Shown here piece after piece: positions 14,903 through 24,117 of a DNA stretch of 64,000 bases. Source of the DNA: Magnetospirillum sp. XM-1 (GTDB taxonomy: Bacteria; Pseudomonadota; Alphaproteobacteria; Rhodospirillales; Magnetospirillaceae); the NCBI RefSeq assembly GCF_001511835.1, contig NZ_LN997848.1, positions 3,810,001 through 3,874,000 of the forward strand. Direction: 5' to 3'. Under the pieces are notes generated by a model. That model searched no databases, was not told the DNA's origin, and saw only the letters and a program-made list of their open reading frames with translations. Each line of letters opens with the position of its first letter. The first letter of the stretch is position 1. The translations under genes and the position numbers were made by a program.

Positions 14903-15864
14903 TCTTCGGGGCGGTTCCCCTCGAGCGGGCCGAAGGACTGATCCTGGCCCACACCATGCTGGTGGACGGCCACAAGCTGATCAAGGGGCGCCGGCTGGGC
15001 GCCGACGACCTGGACGCCCTGCGGGCGGCGGGCCTGTCGGAAGTGACCGGCTGCATGGTCGGGCCGGGCGACCTGGACGAGAACGAGGCCGCCAGGGAGG
15101 TTGCCCAGGCCCTGGCCGGCGAAGGGGTAAAGCTCAGCCCCGCCTCCACCGGGCGCTGCAACCTGTTCTCCCGCCATCACGGCGTTCTGGCGATCGACGC
15201 CGAGCGTATCGGTCGCCTCAACCGGGTGGACGAGGCGGTGACGACGGCCACCGCCCAGCCTTGGTCGGTGGTGGAGCCCGGCCAGCGCGTCGCCACGGTG
15301 AAGATCATTCCCTTCGCGGTGGAGGCCGGGATTGTCCACGCCGCAATCGCCGCCGCCGGCACGACACCCATCCGGATCCACCCGTTCCGCCCCCGCCCGG
15401 TCGGCCTGGTGCTGACCGCCGTGCCCACCACCTCGCAAGCCGATCTGGACGGAGCCGCGGCCGTCGCCCGCCAGCGGGTCGAAGGACTGGGCGGCCGGCT
15501 GGGGCGGGAGGTGCGCTGCCCCCACAATCCCGAGGCGCTGGAGCAGGCCATTCCCCAGGCCCTGGAGGGCGGCTGCGAGCTCTTGCTGATTTCCGGCGCC
15601 CTGGTGACCACCGACCGCCGCGACATGGTGCCCGACGCCATCGTCCGGGCCGGCGGCGCCATCATCCATTTCGGCATGCCGGCCGAGCCGGGCAACATGC
15701 TGCTGCTGGCCCGGATCGGCGAGGTTCCGGTGCTGGTCCTGCCCAGTTGCGCCCGCTCCCAGGCCCTCAACGGCCTGGACCTCATCCTGCGCCGCATCAT
15801 GGCCGACATCCCGGTCAGCCCCCGCAGCGTCATGGAGATGGGCGTGGGCGGGCTGCTGGATTAG
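14899..15864 (+). CDS. Molybdopterin-binding protein (MoeA/MogA-like)
   Basis: A 321-residue protein starting at GTG 14899, whose first bases overlap the nnrS stop. The C-terminal half (about 175–320) has the MoCF-biosynthesis fold with LLISGALVTTDRRDMVPDAI and GMPAEPGNMLLLARIGEVPV; the N-terminal half (VIFGAVPLERAEGLILAHTM) is characteristic of a stand-alone molybdopterin-binding family in alphaproteobacteria. It is expected to bind molybdopterin or act in cofactor handling in the cytosol; the exact reaction is not known to me. Coupling to nnrS suggests a link to anaerobic nitrogen-oxide or molybdoenzyme metabolism. Confidence 0.75.
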   Translation: MIFGAVPLERAEGLILAHTMLVDGHKLIKGRRLGADDLDALRAAGLSEVTGCMVGPGDLDENEAAREVAQALAGEGVKLSPASTGRCNLFSRHHGVLAIDAERIGRLNRVDEAVTTATAQPWSVVEPGQRVATVKIIPFAVEAGIVHAAIAAAGTTPIRIHPFRPRPVGLVLTAVPTTSQADLDGAAAVARQRVEGLGGRLGREVRCPHNPEALEQAIPQALEGGCELLLISGALVTTDRRDMVPDAIVRAGGAIIHFGMPAEPGNMLLLARIGEVPVLVLPSCARSQALNGLDLILRRIMADIPVSPRSVMEMGVGGLLD

Positions 15865-15963
15865 CGCGTTCCCATTCCAAGCCCCATCAAATGCCGGGAC
15901 CATCTGGAATTCCAGGCGGCCGATCCCCAGATTGGAACCAGTGCAAGAAGGGGAGACGCCGTC

Positions 15964-16341
15964 ATGCCCAATTGGGATCACGATGATTGCGACCCGGTCA
16001 TCGAGGCCGAACATACCCGCCTGTACCGCATGATGAACCGGTTGGAGCCGGTCATCATCGAAGGACGGAGCGAGGCCAAGGTGGCGCGCGCCATCCACAT
16101 GCTGCAAGAGCGCATGGCCGACCATTTCCAGATGGAAGAGGAATTGTTCATCACCGCCGACTGGGCGTCGCGCCAGGTGATGATCCGCGATCACCGCGAT
16201 TTGTTGAGCATGCTGGCCGCCCTGGCGGACATTCCACCCCATGACGGCGAGGCGCGGCGCAGGCTGTTCACCGATTTCCTGGAAGCGCTGACACGCCACG
16301 ACAACAACGTGGACGCGCCGCTCTTTTCACGCAAACACTGA
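15964..16341 (+). CDS. Bacteriohemerythrin-like protein
   Basis: A 125-residue four-helix hemerythrin domain protein. The metal ligands can be followed: His in EAEHTRLY, HxxxE in DHFQMEEEL, His in IRDHRDLL and HxxxxD in RHDNNVDAPLF. Such proteins bind oxygen or NO at a di-iron centre and serve in sensing, storage or protection in microaerophiles. It lies 100 bp after the molybdopterin-binding gene, on the same strand, with GAAGGGGAG near position –15. The domain fills the whole protein. Confidence 0.8.
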   Translation: MPNWDHDDCDPVIEAEHTRLYRMMNRLEPVIIEGRSEAKVARAIHMLQERMADHFQMEEELFITADWASRQVMIRDHRDLLSMLAALADIPPHDGEARRRLFTDFLEALTRHDNNVDAPLFSRKH

Positions 16342-16398
16342 AAGCCGGTCCATTCCGGGACAAGGCCGCCGAAGGCCCCTTGTCCCGGCAAGATCCGT

Positions 16399-16887
16399 TC
16401 AGCCCTCGGCGGGCTCGACCGGCATGACCACGTCGGGCTGCTCGCCCTCGCCCGGCACCGGAGCCTGGGCCTGCTGGCGAGCCTGGCTCTCCCCGCCGCC
16501 GTCTTCCTCACCCTCGGCGCCCATGGACTGATCCTCGGCGGGGGTCGGCATCTGCTGGCGGGGACGGCCGTTGTTCTGGTTCTGGGCGTTGATCACCCGG
16601 AAATAGTGCTCGGCGTGCTGGTAGTAATTCTCGGCGGCGACCCGGTCACCCTGGGACGAGGCGTCGCGGGCCAAAGACAGGTACTTCTCCAGCACCTGAT
16701 GGGCGTTGCCACGAATCCGGCCCTCGGGACCGTTGCTGTCGAACACCTGATTACGGTTGGGAATTCCACCGCCACCGCCGCCGCCGCCACCACCGCCGCC
16801 GCCGTGCTTCTTGCCACCGCCCCCATTGGGTCCCCGTCCACGGGAACGCTGCTTGGGATTCAAAGAAGACCTGCCTTCATGGTTCAC
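16399..16887 (-). CDS. DUF4167 domain protein with polyglycine tract
   Basis: A 162-residue protein. The conserved DUF4167 core is QVFDSNGPEGRIRGNAHQVLEKYLSLARDASSQGDRV (about 47–83, shown here only as landmarks QVFDSNGPEG and HQVLEKY). It is preceded by an Arg/Lys/Gly-rich basic region and a run of 13 glycines encoded by a GGC/GGT/GGA-type repeat (16762–16800), and followed by an acidic, Gln-rich tail. DUF4167 proteins are small alphaproteobacterial proteins, suspected to bind RNA, commonly placed after prmC and prfA, as here. Function is unproven. Confidence 0.85.
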   Translation of the reverse strand: MNHEGRSSLNPKQRSRGRGPNGGGGKKHGGGGGGGGGGGGGIPNRNQVFDSNGPEGRIRGNAHQVLEKYLSLARDASSQGDRVAAENYYQHAEHYFRVINAQNQNNGRPRQQMPTPAEDQSMGAEGEEDGGGESQARQQAQAPVPGEGEQPDVVMPVEPAEG

Positions 16888-17072
16888 GAGTGCTCTCCGT
16901 TAGAGGCTTCCCCGCCGGCATCTCTGCACGGCCTGTCCGCGTCCGAAATCGGGGCGGCGATGGGGGAGTTCACGGCGCTGAACCAGGGCGGAGCGAAAGG
17001 CTCGACGAGACCCACGGTTCGAAATGGCGCGCGTGGGCCAACACTAGTCGCCGCCGGCCCTTATTCCAACAA

Positions 17073-17927
17073 TTATTTTATGCGCCGCACCATGACGCAG
17101 CGCTCGACGCCGCCCAGGTCGCACCGGGCGACGGCGCCGGGCAGCCCGGCCGCCGCCAGCAGGGCGGACACATCGGCGGCCTGGCCCTCTCCCACCTCCA
17201 GGGCGGCGATTCCGCCCGGCGCCAGCAGACGGGCGATGTCGGGGATCAGGCGGCGATAGCAGTCGAGGCCATCGGGGCCGCCGGCCAGGGCCGAACGCGG
17301 CTCGTAGCGCGCCACCTCGGGCTGCAGGCCGTCGATGTCGCCGTCGGGAATATAGGGGGGATTGGAGGCGATGACGTCGAACGCACCCTCCACTCCCCGC
17401 CCCCAGTCGCCCAGGCGGAACTCGGCGCGCCCCTCCAGCCCCAGGGCGCGGGCGTTGCGCTCCGCCACCGCCAAAGCGGCTTGGCTGGCGTCGATCCCTA
17501 AGCCCGTGGCGTGGCCCAGCTCCGACAGCAAGGTGAGCAGGATGCAGCCCGAACCGGTGCCGAAATCCAGCAGAAGCCGGGGCCGCCCCTTGTCGTCCAG
17601 GGCGCCCAGCACCGCCTCGATCAGGGTTTCGGTGTCGGGGCGCGGATCCAGGGTATCGGCCGTCACCTCGAATTCCAGCGTCCAGAACCCCCGGCGGCCC
17701 AGGATATGGGACATGGGCTCGCGGGCCAGCCGGCGCTCCAGCATGGCGGCGAGACGGGCGCTTTCCCCACCGTTCAGCTCGGCATGGTGGGAAGCGGGCA
17801 GACGGCGCATCTCGACGCCCAGCACCTCGGCCACCATCAGGCGGGCGTCGTAATGGGCGGTGTCGATGCCCACCGCCGCCAGCCGCCGGGCGGCGGCGTC
17901 GATGGTCTGGCCGGCGGTGGCCATCAT
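17073..17927 (-). CDS. prmC: Peptide chain release factor N5-glutamine methyltransferase
   Basis: A 284-residue PrmC (HemK). It methylates the Gln of the GGQ motif in release factors. The N-terminal helical domain (1–80) is followed by a Rossmann methyltransferase domain with [11 protein letters not shown] (SAM binding) and the catalytic NPPYIP motif. The start overlaps the end of prfA, its substrate gene, by 4 bases, confirming translational coupling. Size and order match the family. Confidence 0.95.
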   Translation of the reverse strand: MMATAGQTIDAAARRLAAVGIDTAHYDARLMVAEVLGVEMRRLPASHHAELNGGESARLAAMLERRLAREPMSHILGRRGFWTLEFEVTADTLDPRPDTETLIEAVLGALDDKGRPRLLLDFGTGSGCILLTLLSELGHATGLGIDASQAALAVAERNARALGLEGRAEFRLGDWGRGVEGAFDVIASNPPYIPDGDIDGLQPEVARYEPRSALAGGPDGLDCYRRLIPDIARLLAPGGIAALEVGEGQAADVSALLAAAGLPGAVARCDLGGVERCVMVRRIK

Positions 17928-18988
17928 TCCATCTCGGCCAGACGTTCGGCCTGATCGGCGGCGACCAGGGCTTCGACCAACTCGTCCAGGGCGTCGCCGC
18001 TCATCACCGCGTCGATCTTGTAGAGCGTCATGTTGATGCGGTGGTCGGTGACCCGGCCCTGCGGGAAGTTGTAGGTGCGGATGCGTTCCGAGCGGTCGCC
18101 CGAGCCCACCTGGCTCTTGCGGGCAGCGGCGCGCTCGGCGTCCTTGGCCGAGCGCTCGCGCTCGTAGAGCCGGGCACGCAGCAGCTTCAAGGCCGTGGCC
18201 TTGTTCTTGTGCTGGCTCTTTTCCTGCTGGCAGGCCACGGCCAGGCCGGTGGGGATGTGGGTGACGCGCACCGCCGAATCGGTGGTGTTGACCGACTGCC
18301 CGCCCGAGCCTTGGCTGCGGTAGACGTCGAAGCGCAGGTCGGAATCGTTGAGCTGGATGTCCACCTCCTCGGCTTCCGGCATGATGGCCACGGTGGCGGC
18401 CGAGGTGTGGATGCGGCCCTGGGATTCGGTGGCGGGCACCCGCTGCACCCGATGGACGCCGGATTCGAACTTGAGCCGCGCGAAGACGTTGCGCCCGGTG
18501 ATGGTGGCCGAAGCCTCCTTGACGCCGCCGATGCCGGTGTCGTTGACGTCCATCACCTCGAAGCGCCAGCCGTGGATCGAGGCATAGCGCTCGTACATGC
18601 GGAACAGTTCGGCGGCGAACAGGGCGGCCTCCTCGCCGCCGGTGCCGGCGCGGACCTCGATGATGGCGTTCTTCTCGTCCGCCTCGTCCTTGGGCAGCAG
18701 CATGATCTGCACTTCGCGCTCCAGCGCGGGCAGCCGCTCCTTCAGCCCGTAGAACTCCTCCTCGGCCAGATCCTTCATGTCCGGGTCGTTCATCATCTCG
18801 GCGGCCTGGACCATGTCCTCGCGCGCCTTGCGGAAGGCCTGGATGGCGGCCACCACCGGGTCCAGCTCGGACAATTCCTTGGACAGGCGCTGGATGGTCT
18901 GGGAATCCAGCCCCTCGCCCGAGGACAATTGCGCCCGGACCTCGTCGTGGCGATACAGCACCTTGTCGAATTGCGGTTCGAGATTCAT
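17924..18988 (-). CDS. prfA: Peptide chain release factor 1
   Basis: A 354-residue class I release factor recognising UAA and UAG. The GGQ loop that triggers peptidyl-tRNA hydrolysis is in [19 protein letters not shown] (about residue 228), the anticodon-like region in [20 protein letters not shown]. It is followed without gap by prmC, and preceded 6 bp upstream by hemA. Confidence 0.97.
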   Translation of the reverse strand: MNLEPQFDKVLYRHDEVRAQLSSGEGLDSQTIQRLSKELSELDPVVAAIQAFRKAREDMVQAAEMMNDPDMKDLAEEEFYGLKERLPALEREVQIMLLPKDEADEKNAIIEVRAGTGGEEAALFAAELFRMYERYASIHGWRFEVMDVNDTGIGGVKEASATITGRNVFARLKFESGVHRVQRVPATESQGRIHTSAATVAIMPEAEEVDIQLNDSDLRFDVYRSQGSGGQSVNTTDSAVRVTHIPTGLAVACQQEKSQHKNKATALKLLRARLYERERSAKDAERAAARKSQVGSGDRSERIRTYNFPQGRVTDHRINMTLYKIDAVMSGDALDELVEALVAADQAERLAEME

Positions 18989-18994
18989 GGGATC

Positions 18995-20242
18995 CTACTC
19001 ATCCAGGCGGAACAGAATCCGCAGCGTCTTTTCCATGGCGCGCCACTCGGCCCCTTCGGACGCGATGTCCTTCATGGCCTCGGATGGCGCGTGAGCCAAG
19101 CGGTTGACCAGCAGCCTCGTGGCCTCGGCGGCGTCATTGCCCGCCTCGGCCAGGACCTGTTCACGGACTTCGTCGAAGCGGGCGCGAAGGGCGACGATGG
19201 CCGGCACGGCGGCCCGCGCCGCACGGCCCCGCAAGAAGGCCTGAGCCTCGGCCTCGACGATGTCGCGGGCCGCCCGCGCCGCAGCCTCGCGGGTGGCGCG
19301 GCCTTCCAGCGCCACCTTCTCCAGGTCGGCCAGATCGTAGAGGAAGGCGCCGTCCACCCGGTTCACCGCCGGTTCGATGTCGCCGGGAATGCCGGCATCC
19401 ACCAGGAAGACCGGCTTCCTGCGGCGCTTTTTCAGGGCGTTGGTCACCATCTCGGCGGTCACCGAGACGGTGCGCGCGCCGACGCAGGTCAGCACCACGT
19501 CGAAGGAAGCCAGGGATTCCCGCAACTCCTCGAAGGCCAGCACATGGCCTTCCAGGGATTTGGCCACCGCCTCGGCGCGGGCGGCGCGGGGCGCGGTGAC
19601 CGAGATGTCCTTCGCCCCGGCGGCCAGCAGGCTTTCCGCCACCAGTTCGCCCATCTCGCCGGTCCCCACCAGCAGGACGCGCAAGCCCCCCAGGTCGCCG
19701 TGCAGGTCGCGGGCGGTCTGAACGGCGGCGGCGGCGATGCTGACGGGGCCCTCGCCGATGGAGGTCTCGCTGCGCACCCGTTTGGCCACGGCGAAGGCGG
19801 CCTGGAGGAAATGGTCCAGCTCGCCGCCGCAGCATCCGGCGTCGCGGGCCAGACGGTGGGCGGCCTTGACCTGACCGGTGACATGGGGCTCGCCGATCAC
19901 CAGGGAATCCAGCGAGGCGGTGACGGTGAAGCCGTGGCGCACGGCGTCGCCGCCCGACAGGGTGTAGAGATGGGAGGAAAGCACCGCGGGCTGCAATTCG
20001 GCCCGGACGGCCAGGGCCTCGCCCACCAGCCGGGCGGCGTGGGCGGGGTCCATGTCCTCGGCCCAGATCTCGACGCGGTCGCAGGTGGCCAGCACCAGGG
20101 CCTCGGCCAGCCCGGCCCGCTTCAGGCCTTCGAGAAAGGCCGGAGCGGCGGCGTCGTCGACGAACAGCGCATCGCGCAGGGACAACGACGCCGACCGATG
20201 GTTGGCGCCGACGACGACCAGACGATGCGCGGACCCACTCAC
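18995..20242 (-). CDS. hemA: Glutamyl-tRNA reductase
   Basis: A 415-residue NADPH-dependent glutamyl-tRNA reductase, first step of C5-pathway tetrapyrrole synthesis. The catalytic Cys is in LATCDRVEIW (about residue 54), where most family members read STCNRTE. The NADPH domain has VLLVGTGEMGELVAESLL and the C-terminal dimerisation helix is rich in Ala, Arg and Glu. Its presence is of interest because many alphaproteobacteria instead make 5-aminolevulinate with the Shemin enzyme, also called hemA in that group. It lies 13 bp after hisS and 6 bp before prfA. Confidence 0.93.
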   Translation of the reverse strand: MSGSAHRLVVVGANHRSASLSLRDALFVDDAAAPAFLEGLKRAGLAEALVLATCDRVEIWAEDMDPAHAARLVGEALAVRAELQPAVLSSHLYTLSGGDAVRHGFTVTASLDSLVIGEPHVTGQVKAAHRLARDAGCCGGELDHFLQAAFAVAKRVRSETSIGEGPVSIAAAAVQTARDLHGDLGGLRVLLVGTGEMGELVAESLLAAGAKDISVTAPRAARAEAVAKSLEGHVLAFEELRESLASFDVVLTCVGARTVSVTAEMVTNALKKRRRKPVFLVDAGIPGDIEPAVNRVDGAFLYDLADLEKVALEGRATREAAARAARDIVEAEAQAFLRGRAARAAVPAIVALRARFDEVREQVLAEAGNDAAEATRLLVNRLAHAPSEAMKDIASEGAEWRAMEKTLRILFRLDE

Positions 20243-20255
20243 CCCCGAAGCCCCG

Positions 20256-21500
20256 CTACGACTTGCGGCCGAGGTAATCCTCCAGCTGCGCCAGCGGCAC
20301 CTCGTCCTGGGTGGAAGCGTCCAGGTCGCGGATGGTGACGGCGGCCCTGGCCGCCTCCTCCTCGCCCAAGATGACGGCGAAGCGGGCGTTGACCTTGCTG
20401 GCCCGGGCCATGCGCTTCTTCATGTTGCCGGAAAAGCCCATCTCGACGCTGCGGCCCGTGCGGCGCAAACGCTCGGCCACCACCAGGGCGGCCATGGAAT
20501 CGCCCATGGGAATGACGCTGATGGGGCGGACCTCGTCGGCCACCTCGCCCACCAGCATGGACAGGCGCTCGACGCCGGCCGCCCAGCCGATACCGGGAGT
20601 GCGCGCTCCCCCCATGGTGGCGATCAGTTCGTCATAGCGGCCGCCGGCCAGCACGGTCCCCTGCGAGCCCAGCTCGGTGGTGGTGAACTCGAACGCCGTG
20701 TGGCAGTAGTAGTCCAGGCCGCGCACCAGCTTGGGATTGATGATGAACGGGATGCCCAGCGCGTGCAGCCCGTCGGTCACCTGGGTGAAGAACTCGCGGG
20801 CGGCCGGCGACAGCGAATCGGTCATCAGGGGCGCGTTCTCGACGATGCGGCGGTCGCCCTCGTCCTTGGAATCGAGGATGCGCAGCGGGTTGCGGTCGAG
20901 CCGGTTACGGCTGTCCTCGGACAGCGAGGCGCGGAACCCGGACAGATAGGCCACCAGGGTGTTGCGGTAGGCCTCGCGGCTTTCCGCGTCGCCCAGCGTG
21001 TTGATCTCGAGCCGCACCTTCGACGCCAGGCCCAGTTCGGACAGCACCCGCCAGGCCAGGGCGATGACCTCGATGTCGGCGAGCGGCGATTCGATGCCCA
21101 GCAGCTCGACCCCCACCTGATGGAACTGGCGCAGACGCCCCTTCTGGGGACGCTCGTGACGGAACATGGGGCCGCGGTAGAACAGCTTGAGCGGCAGCGA
21201 CTGCGCCAGCCCGCCCGAGATGAAGGCGCGCGCCACGCCGGCGGTGCCCTCGGGACGCAGCGTGATGGACTCGCCCGAGCGGTCGGAGAAGGTGTACATC
21301 TCCTTGGTCACCACGTCCGAGGTCTCGCCCAAGGTGCGGGCGAACACGTCGGTGAACTCGAAGATGGGGGTCATGATCTCGCCGAAGCCGTAACGCCGGG
21401 CGGCGGAAAAGGCGATCTCCTCCACCTTGCGGTGACGGCGGGACTCGTCGGGCAGCAGGTCGTGGGTGCCGCGAACCGGTTGCAGGCTGGACAAAATCAA
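20256..21500 (-). CDS. hisS: Histidyl-tRNA synthetase
   Basis: A 414-residue class II aminoacyl-tRNA synthetase. Motif 1 begins near [18 protein letters not shown], motif 2 has [19 protein letters not shown] (shown as landmark RLRQFHQ), the His A box is [15 protein letters not shown] and motif 3 has [11 protein letters not shown]. It charges tRNA-His. The start overlaps the end of ispG by 4 bases. Confidence 0.96.
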   Translation of the reverse strand: MILSSLQPVRGTHDLLPDESRRHRKVEEIAFSAARRYGFGEIMTPIFEFTDVFARTLGETSDVVTKEMYTFSDRSGESITLRPEGTAGVARAFISGGLAQSLPLKLFYRGPMFRHERPQKGRLRQFHQVGVELLGIESPLADIEVIALAWRVLSELGLASKVRLEINTLGDAESREAYRNTLVAYLSGFRASLSEDSRNRLDRNPLRILDSKDEGDRRIVENAPLMTDSLSPAAREFFTQVTDGLHALGIPFIINPKLVRGLDYYCHTAFEFTTTELGSQGTVLAGGRYDELIATMGGARTPGIGWAAGVERLSMLVGEVADEVRPISVIPMGDSMAALVVAERLRRTGRSVEMGFSGNMKKRMARASKVNARFAVILGEEEAARAAVTIRDLDASTQDEVPLAQLEDYLGRKS

Positions 21501-22609
21501 CTTCCCTTTTGCTTGGCGGCCTCGATCTCGGCGGCGCGGGCCTCGACCAGTTCGACGATGTGATCGACCATGGACTTGCCATCGACGTTATGGTCGGGCG
21601 AGCCGCCGATATAGACCTTGTGGCTGTCGGCCCCGCCGCCGGTGATGCCCACCATGGTCTCGCGGGCCTCGCCGGGGCCGTTGACCACGCAGCCCAGGAT
21701 GGACAGCGTCACCGGGGCCCGCACGTGCGACAGGCGGTTTTCCAGGGTCTCCACCGTCTTGATGACGTCGAAGCCCTGACGCGCGCAGGACGGGCACGAG
21801 ACGATGCGCACGCCGCGATGGCGCAGGTCCAGCGCCTTCAGCATCTCGAAGCCGACCTTGACCTCCTCGGTCACATCGGCCGACAGCGAGACGCGCAGCG
21901 TGTCGCCAATGCCCTGCCACAAGAGCGAGCCGATGCCGATGGACGACTTCACCGTGCCGCCGATCAGGCCGCCGGCCTCGGTGATGCCGAGATGAAGGGG
22001 ATAGTCGCAGGCCTTGGCCAGACCCTGATAGGCGGCGACGGCCAGGAACACGTCGGAGGCCTTGACCGCGATCTTGAACTCGAAGAAGTCGTTGTCCTCG
22101 AGAAGCTTGGCGTGTTCCAGCGCGCTTTCCACCAGGGCTTCCGGGCAGGGCTCGCCGTACTTGTCGAGCAAATGCTTGTCCAGCGAACCGGCATTGACGC
22201 CGATGCGCATGGAGCAGCCGTAATCCTTGGCGGCCTTGACCACTTCCCTGACCCGCTCGTGCGAGCCGATATTGCCGGGATTGATGCGCAGGCAGGCGGC
22301 GCCGGCCTCGGCGGCCTCGATGCCGCGCTTGTAGTGGAAGTGGATGTCGGCGATCAGCGGCACCGGCGATTCCTTGGCGATCTGCTTGAACGCCTTGGTC
22401 GACTCCTCGTCGGGGCAGGAGACGCGCACCAGATCGGCGCCGGCATCGGCGGCGCGGCGAATCTGCTCCAGCGTTCCCTTGACGTCGGTGGTGAGCGTGT
22501 TGGTCATGGTCTGCACCGAAATGGGGGCATCGCCGCCGACCAGCACCGAACCGACACGGATTTGCCGCGACTTGCGCCGGGCGATTTCACGGTAGGGCCG
22601 CAGACTCAT
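21497..22609 (-). CDS. ispG: 4-hydroxy-3-methylbut-2-enyl diphosphate synthase
   Basis: A 370-residue IspG (GcpE), the iron-sulfur enzyme converting MEcPP to HMBPP in the MEP isoprenoid pathway. The N-terminal TIM-barrel begins [20 protein letters not shown]; the C-terminal [4Fe-4S] domain has Cys in [12 protein letters not shown] and [14 protein letters not shown] 22609 ([12 protein letters not shown]) was chosen over an upstream in-frame ATG because of the GAGAG sequence before it and agreement with the family. It is coupled to hisS downstream. Confidence 0.95.
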   Translation of the reverse strand: MSLRPYREIARRKSRQIRVGSVLVGGDAPISVQTMTNTLTTDVKGTLEQIRRAADAGADLVRVSCPDEESTKAFKQIAKESPVPLIADIHFHYKRGIEAAEAGAACLRINPGNIGSHERVREVVKAAKDYGCSMRIGVNAGSLDKHLLDKYGEPCPEALVESALEHAKLLEDNDFFEFKIAVKASDVFLAVAAYQGLAKACDYPLHLGITEAGGLIGGTVKSSIGIGSLLWQGIGDTLRVSLSADVTEEVKVGFEMLKALDLRHRGVRIVSCPSCARQGFDVIKTVETLENRLSHVRAPVTLSILGCVVNGPGEARETMVGITGGGADSHKVYIGGSPDHNVDGKSMVDHIVELVEARAAEIEAAKQKGS

Positions 22610-22726
22610 GGGACACTCTCGCTGAACAAAAGGGGCCTTCGCCCCGACCGGCGACGAGGCCGGTCGGGGCGAGGCGTTATAACGCATTCAGACCAAGCTC
22701 CGAAAGCGACAACCTATTTATGGTTA

Positions 22727-24070
22727 TCAGCCGCCGGACGCCAGCTTGTCGGGATCAAGCCGGATGTCGCGCCGGACCTGCCCCGCCGACCCCAGCGCCG
22801 GAGCCTTGCGGCCGTCGACGCTGACCTCCAGCGAGCCGGCATTGCCCACCATCAGGTTGAGGCCGGAACGATTGGGAACCCGGAAGCTGTCGCCTTTGCG
22901 CAGCAGGCGGCTCATCAGCAGCGAACCGTCCACCTCGCGCACCTGGATCCAGCAATCGTCGCCGGTCGCCTTCAGCACCACACGGGCATCGGCATATTCG
23001 GTGCCATAGACCTTGCCGTCGGGCGTGGAGACGGCGGGAGCGGCCGCCTCGACCTTGGGAGGCTCGGCCTTGGGCGGTTCCACCTTGGCAGGTTCAACCT
23101 TGGGAGGCTCGACCTTGGCCGGCTCCGCCTTGGCGGGCTCGGTCTTCGGAGGCTCAACCTTGGTCGGCTCGACCTTAGCCGGCTCCACCTTGGGAGCCTC
23201 GGTCTTGGGAGGCTCGACCTTGGCGGGCTCCACCTTGGCGGGCTCGGTCTTCGGAGGCTCGAGCTTGGCGGGTTCGGGCGCGGCGGGCGTCTGCGGCAGC
23301 GCCGGGGACTGGATGGCGGTGGGCTTCTCCTCCTCCGCCTCCTGCGGCGGAACCACCTCTTCCCGGGCCTTTTCCTCCGTCGGCTTGGCGGCCTCGGTCG
23401 CCGGCTTGGAATCGCCGGTCAGGCTGGCCTGACGGTTGAGCACGCCGGCCAGCCGGTCGGGCAGCGGCGGCACCATCTCGGTGACCCTGGTCTCGGACGA
23501 CGACAGCAGATACCAGCCGCCATAGGCCACCGCCGCCAGGATCAGCCCCAGGAAGATCACGGCGCCGCCGGGAATGCGGCCCTCGGACACCGGCGAGGGG
23601 AAGGTCAGTTCGGTGCGGTTCTTGAAGCCGCCGGCCCCTTCCTCGCGGAAGCGGCGGACCATCTCCTCGCTGTCCAGGCCCAGGAACTCGGCGTAGGAGC
23701 GCAGGAAGCCGGCGGCGTAGGTGCCGCCCGGCAGGTCGCGGTGGCGCCCCTCTTCCAGGGCTTCCAGGAAGGGCTGGCGGATCCGCAGCAGCTTGGCGCA
23801 TTCGGGCAGGGCCTTACCCATGCCCTCGCGCGCGGCGCGCAGCGTCGCCCCCACCCCGGCCGTGACGGCAAGGGTCGCGGCAGGCACCGGCTCGGCCGCG
23901 GGCGGCGGTTCCGGGGCGGACTCCACGGCCGGTGCGGGCTCAGGCTCAGGCTCGGGCACGGCTTCGGCGACGCTCACCGGCAGGGGAGCCTCGGCGGGAG
24001 TCTCGGCGGAAATCTCGGTCTGCTGGGGATCGGAATCAGTGCTGTCCACGTCGGGCGAGCCTTTTCGCAA
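22727..24070 (-). CDS. rodZ: RodZ-like cytoskeletal/helix-turn-helix membrane protein
   Basis: A 447-residue protein with the RodZ layout: an acidic Pro/Glu/Ala-rich N-terminal extension (1–75), a cytoplasmic HTH_25 domain (GATLRAAREGMGKALPECAK onward, about 75–150), one transmembrane helix (AVIFLGLILAAVAYGGWYLL, about 170–190), a periplasmic linker of PAKVEPPK-type repeats, and a C-terminal DUF4115 beta domain. RodZ links MreB to the wall-synthesis machinery. The linker repeat is unusually long and is encoded by a tandem DNA repeat. The gene lies 117 bp before ispG, a common order in alphaproteobacteria. Confidence 0.88.
   Translation of the reverse strand: MRKGSPDVDSTDSDPQQTEISAETPAEAPLPVSVAEAVPEPEPEPAPAVESAPEPPPAAEPVPAATLAVTAGVGATLRAAREGMGKALPECAKLLRIRQPFLEALEEGRHRDLPGGTYAAGFLRSYAEFLGLDSEEMVRRFREEGAGGFKNRTELTFPSPVSEGRIPGGAVIFLGLILAAVAYGGWYLLSSSETRVTEMVPPLPDRLAGVLNRQASLTGDSKPATEAAKPTEEKAREEVVPPQEAEEEKPTAIQSPALPQTPAAPEPAKLEPPKTEPAKVEPAKVEPPKTEAPKVEPAKVEPTKVEPPKTEPAKAEPAKVEPPKVEPAKVEPPKAEPPKVEAAAPAVSTPDGKVYGTEYADARVVLKATGDDCWIQVREVDGSLLMSRLLRKGDSFRVPNRSGLNLMVGNAGSLEVSVDGRKAPALGSAGQVRRDIRLDPDKLASGG
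23060..23275 (-). repeat. Tandem repeat encoding PAKVEPPK linker of RodZ
   Basis: On the minus strand this stretch is a run of imperfect 12–24-base units coding E-P-A-K-V and E-P-P-K-T/V. It builds a charged, extended periplasmic linker of about 70 residues. The high similarity between units makes it a candidate for length variation between strains. Confidence 0.8.
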
Positions 24071-24117
24071 TGCGTGTGGCGACCTTGTTTAGCAAATCCC
24101 CGAGCGGGGTGGCAACA

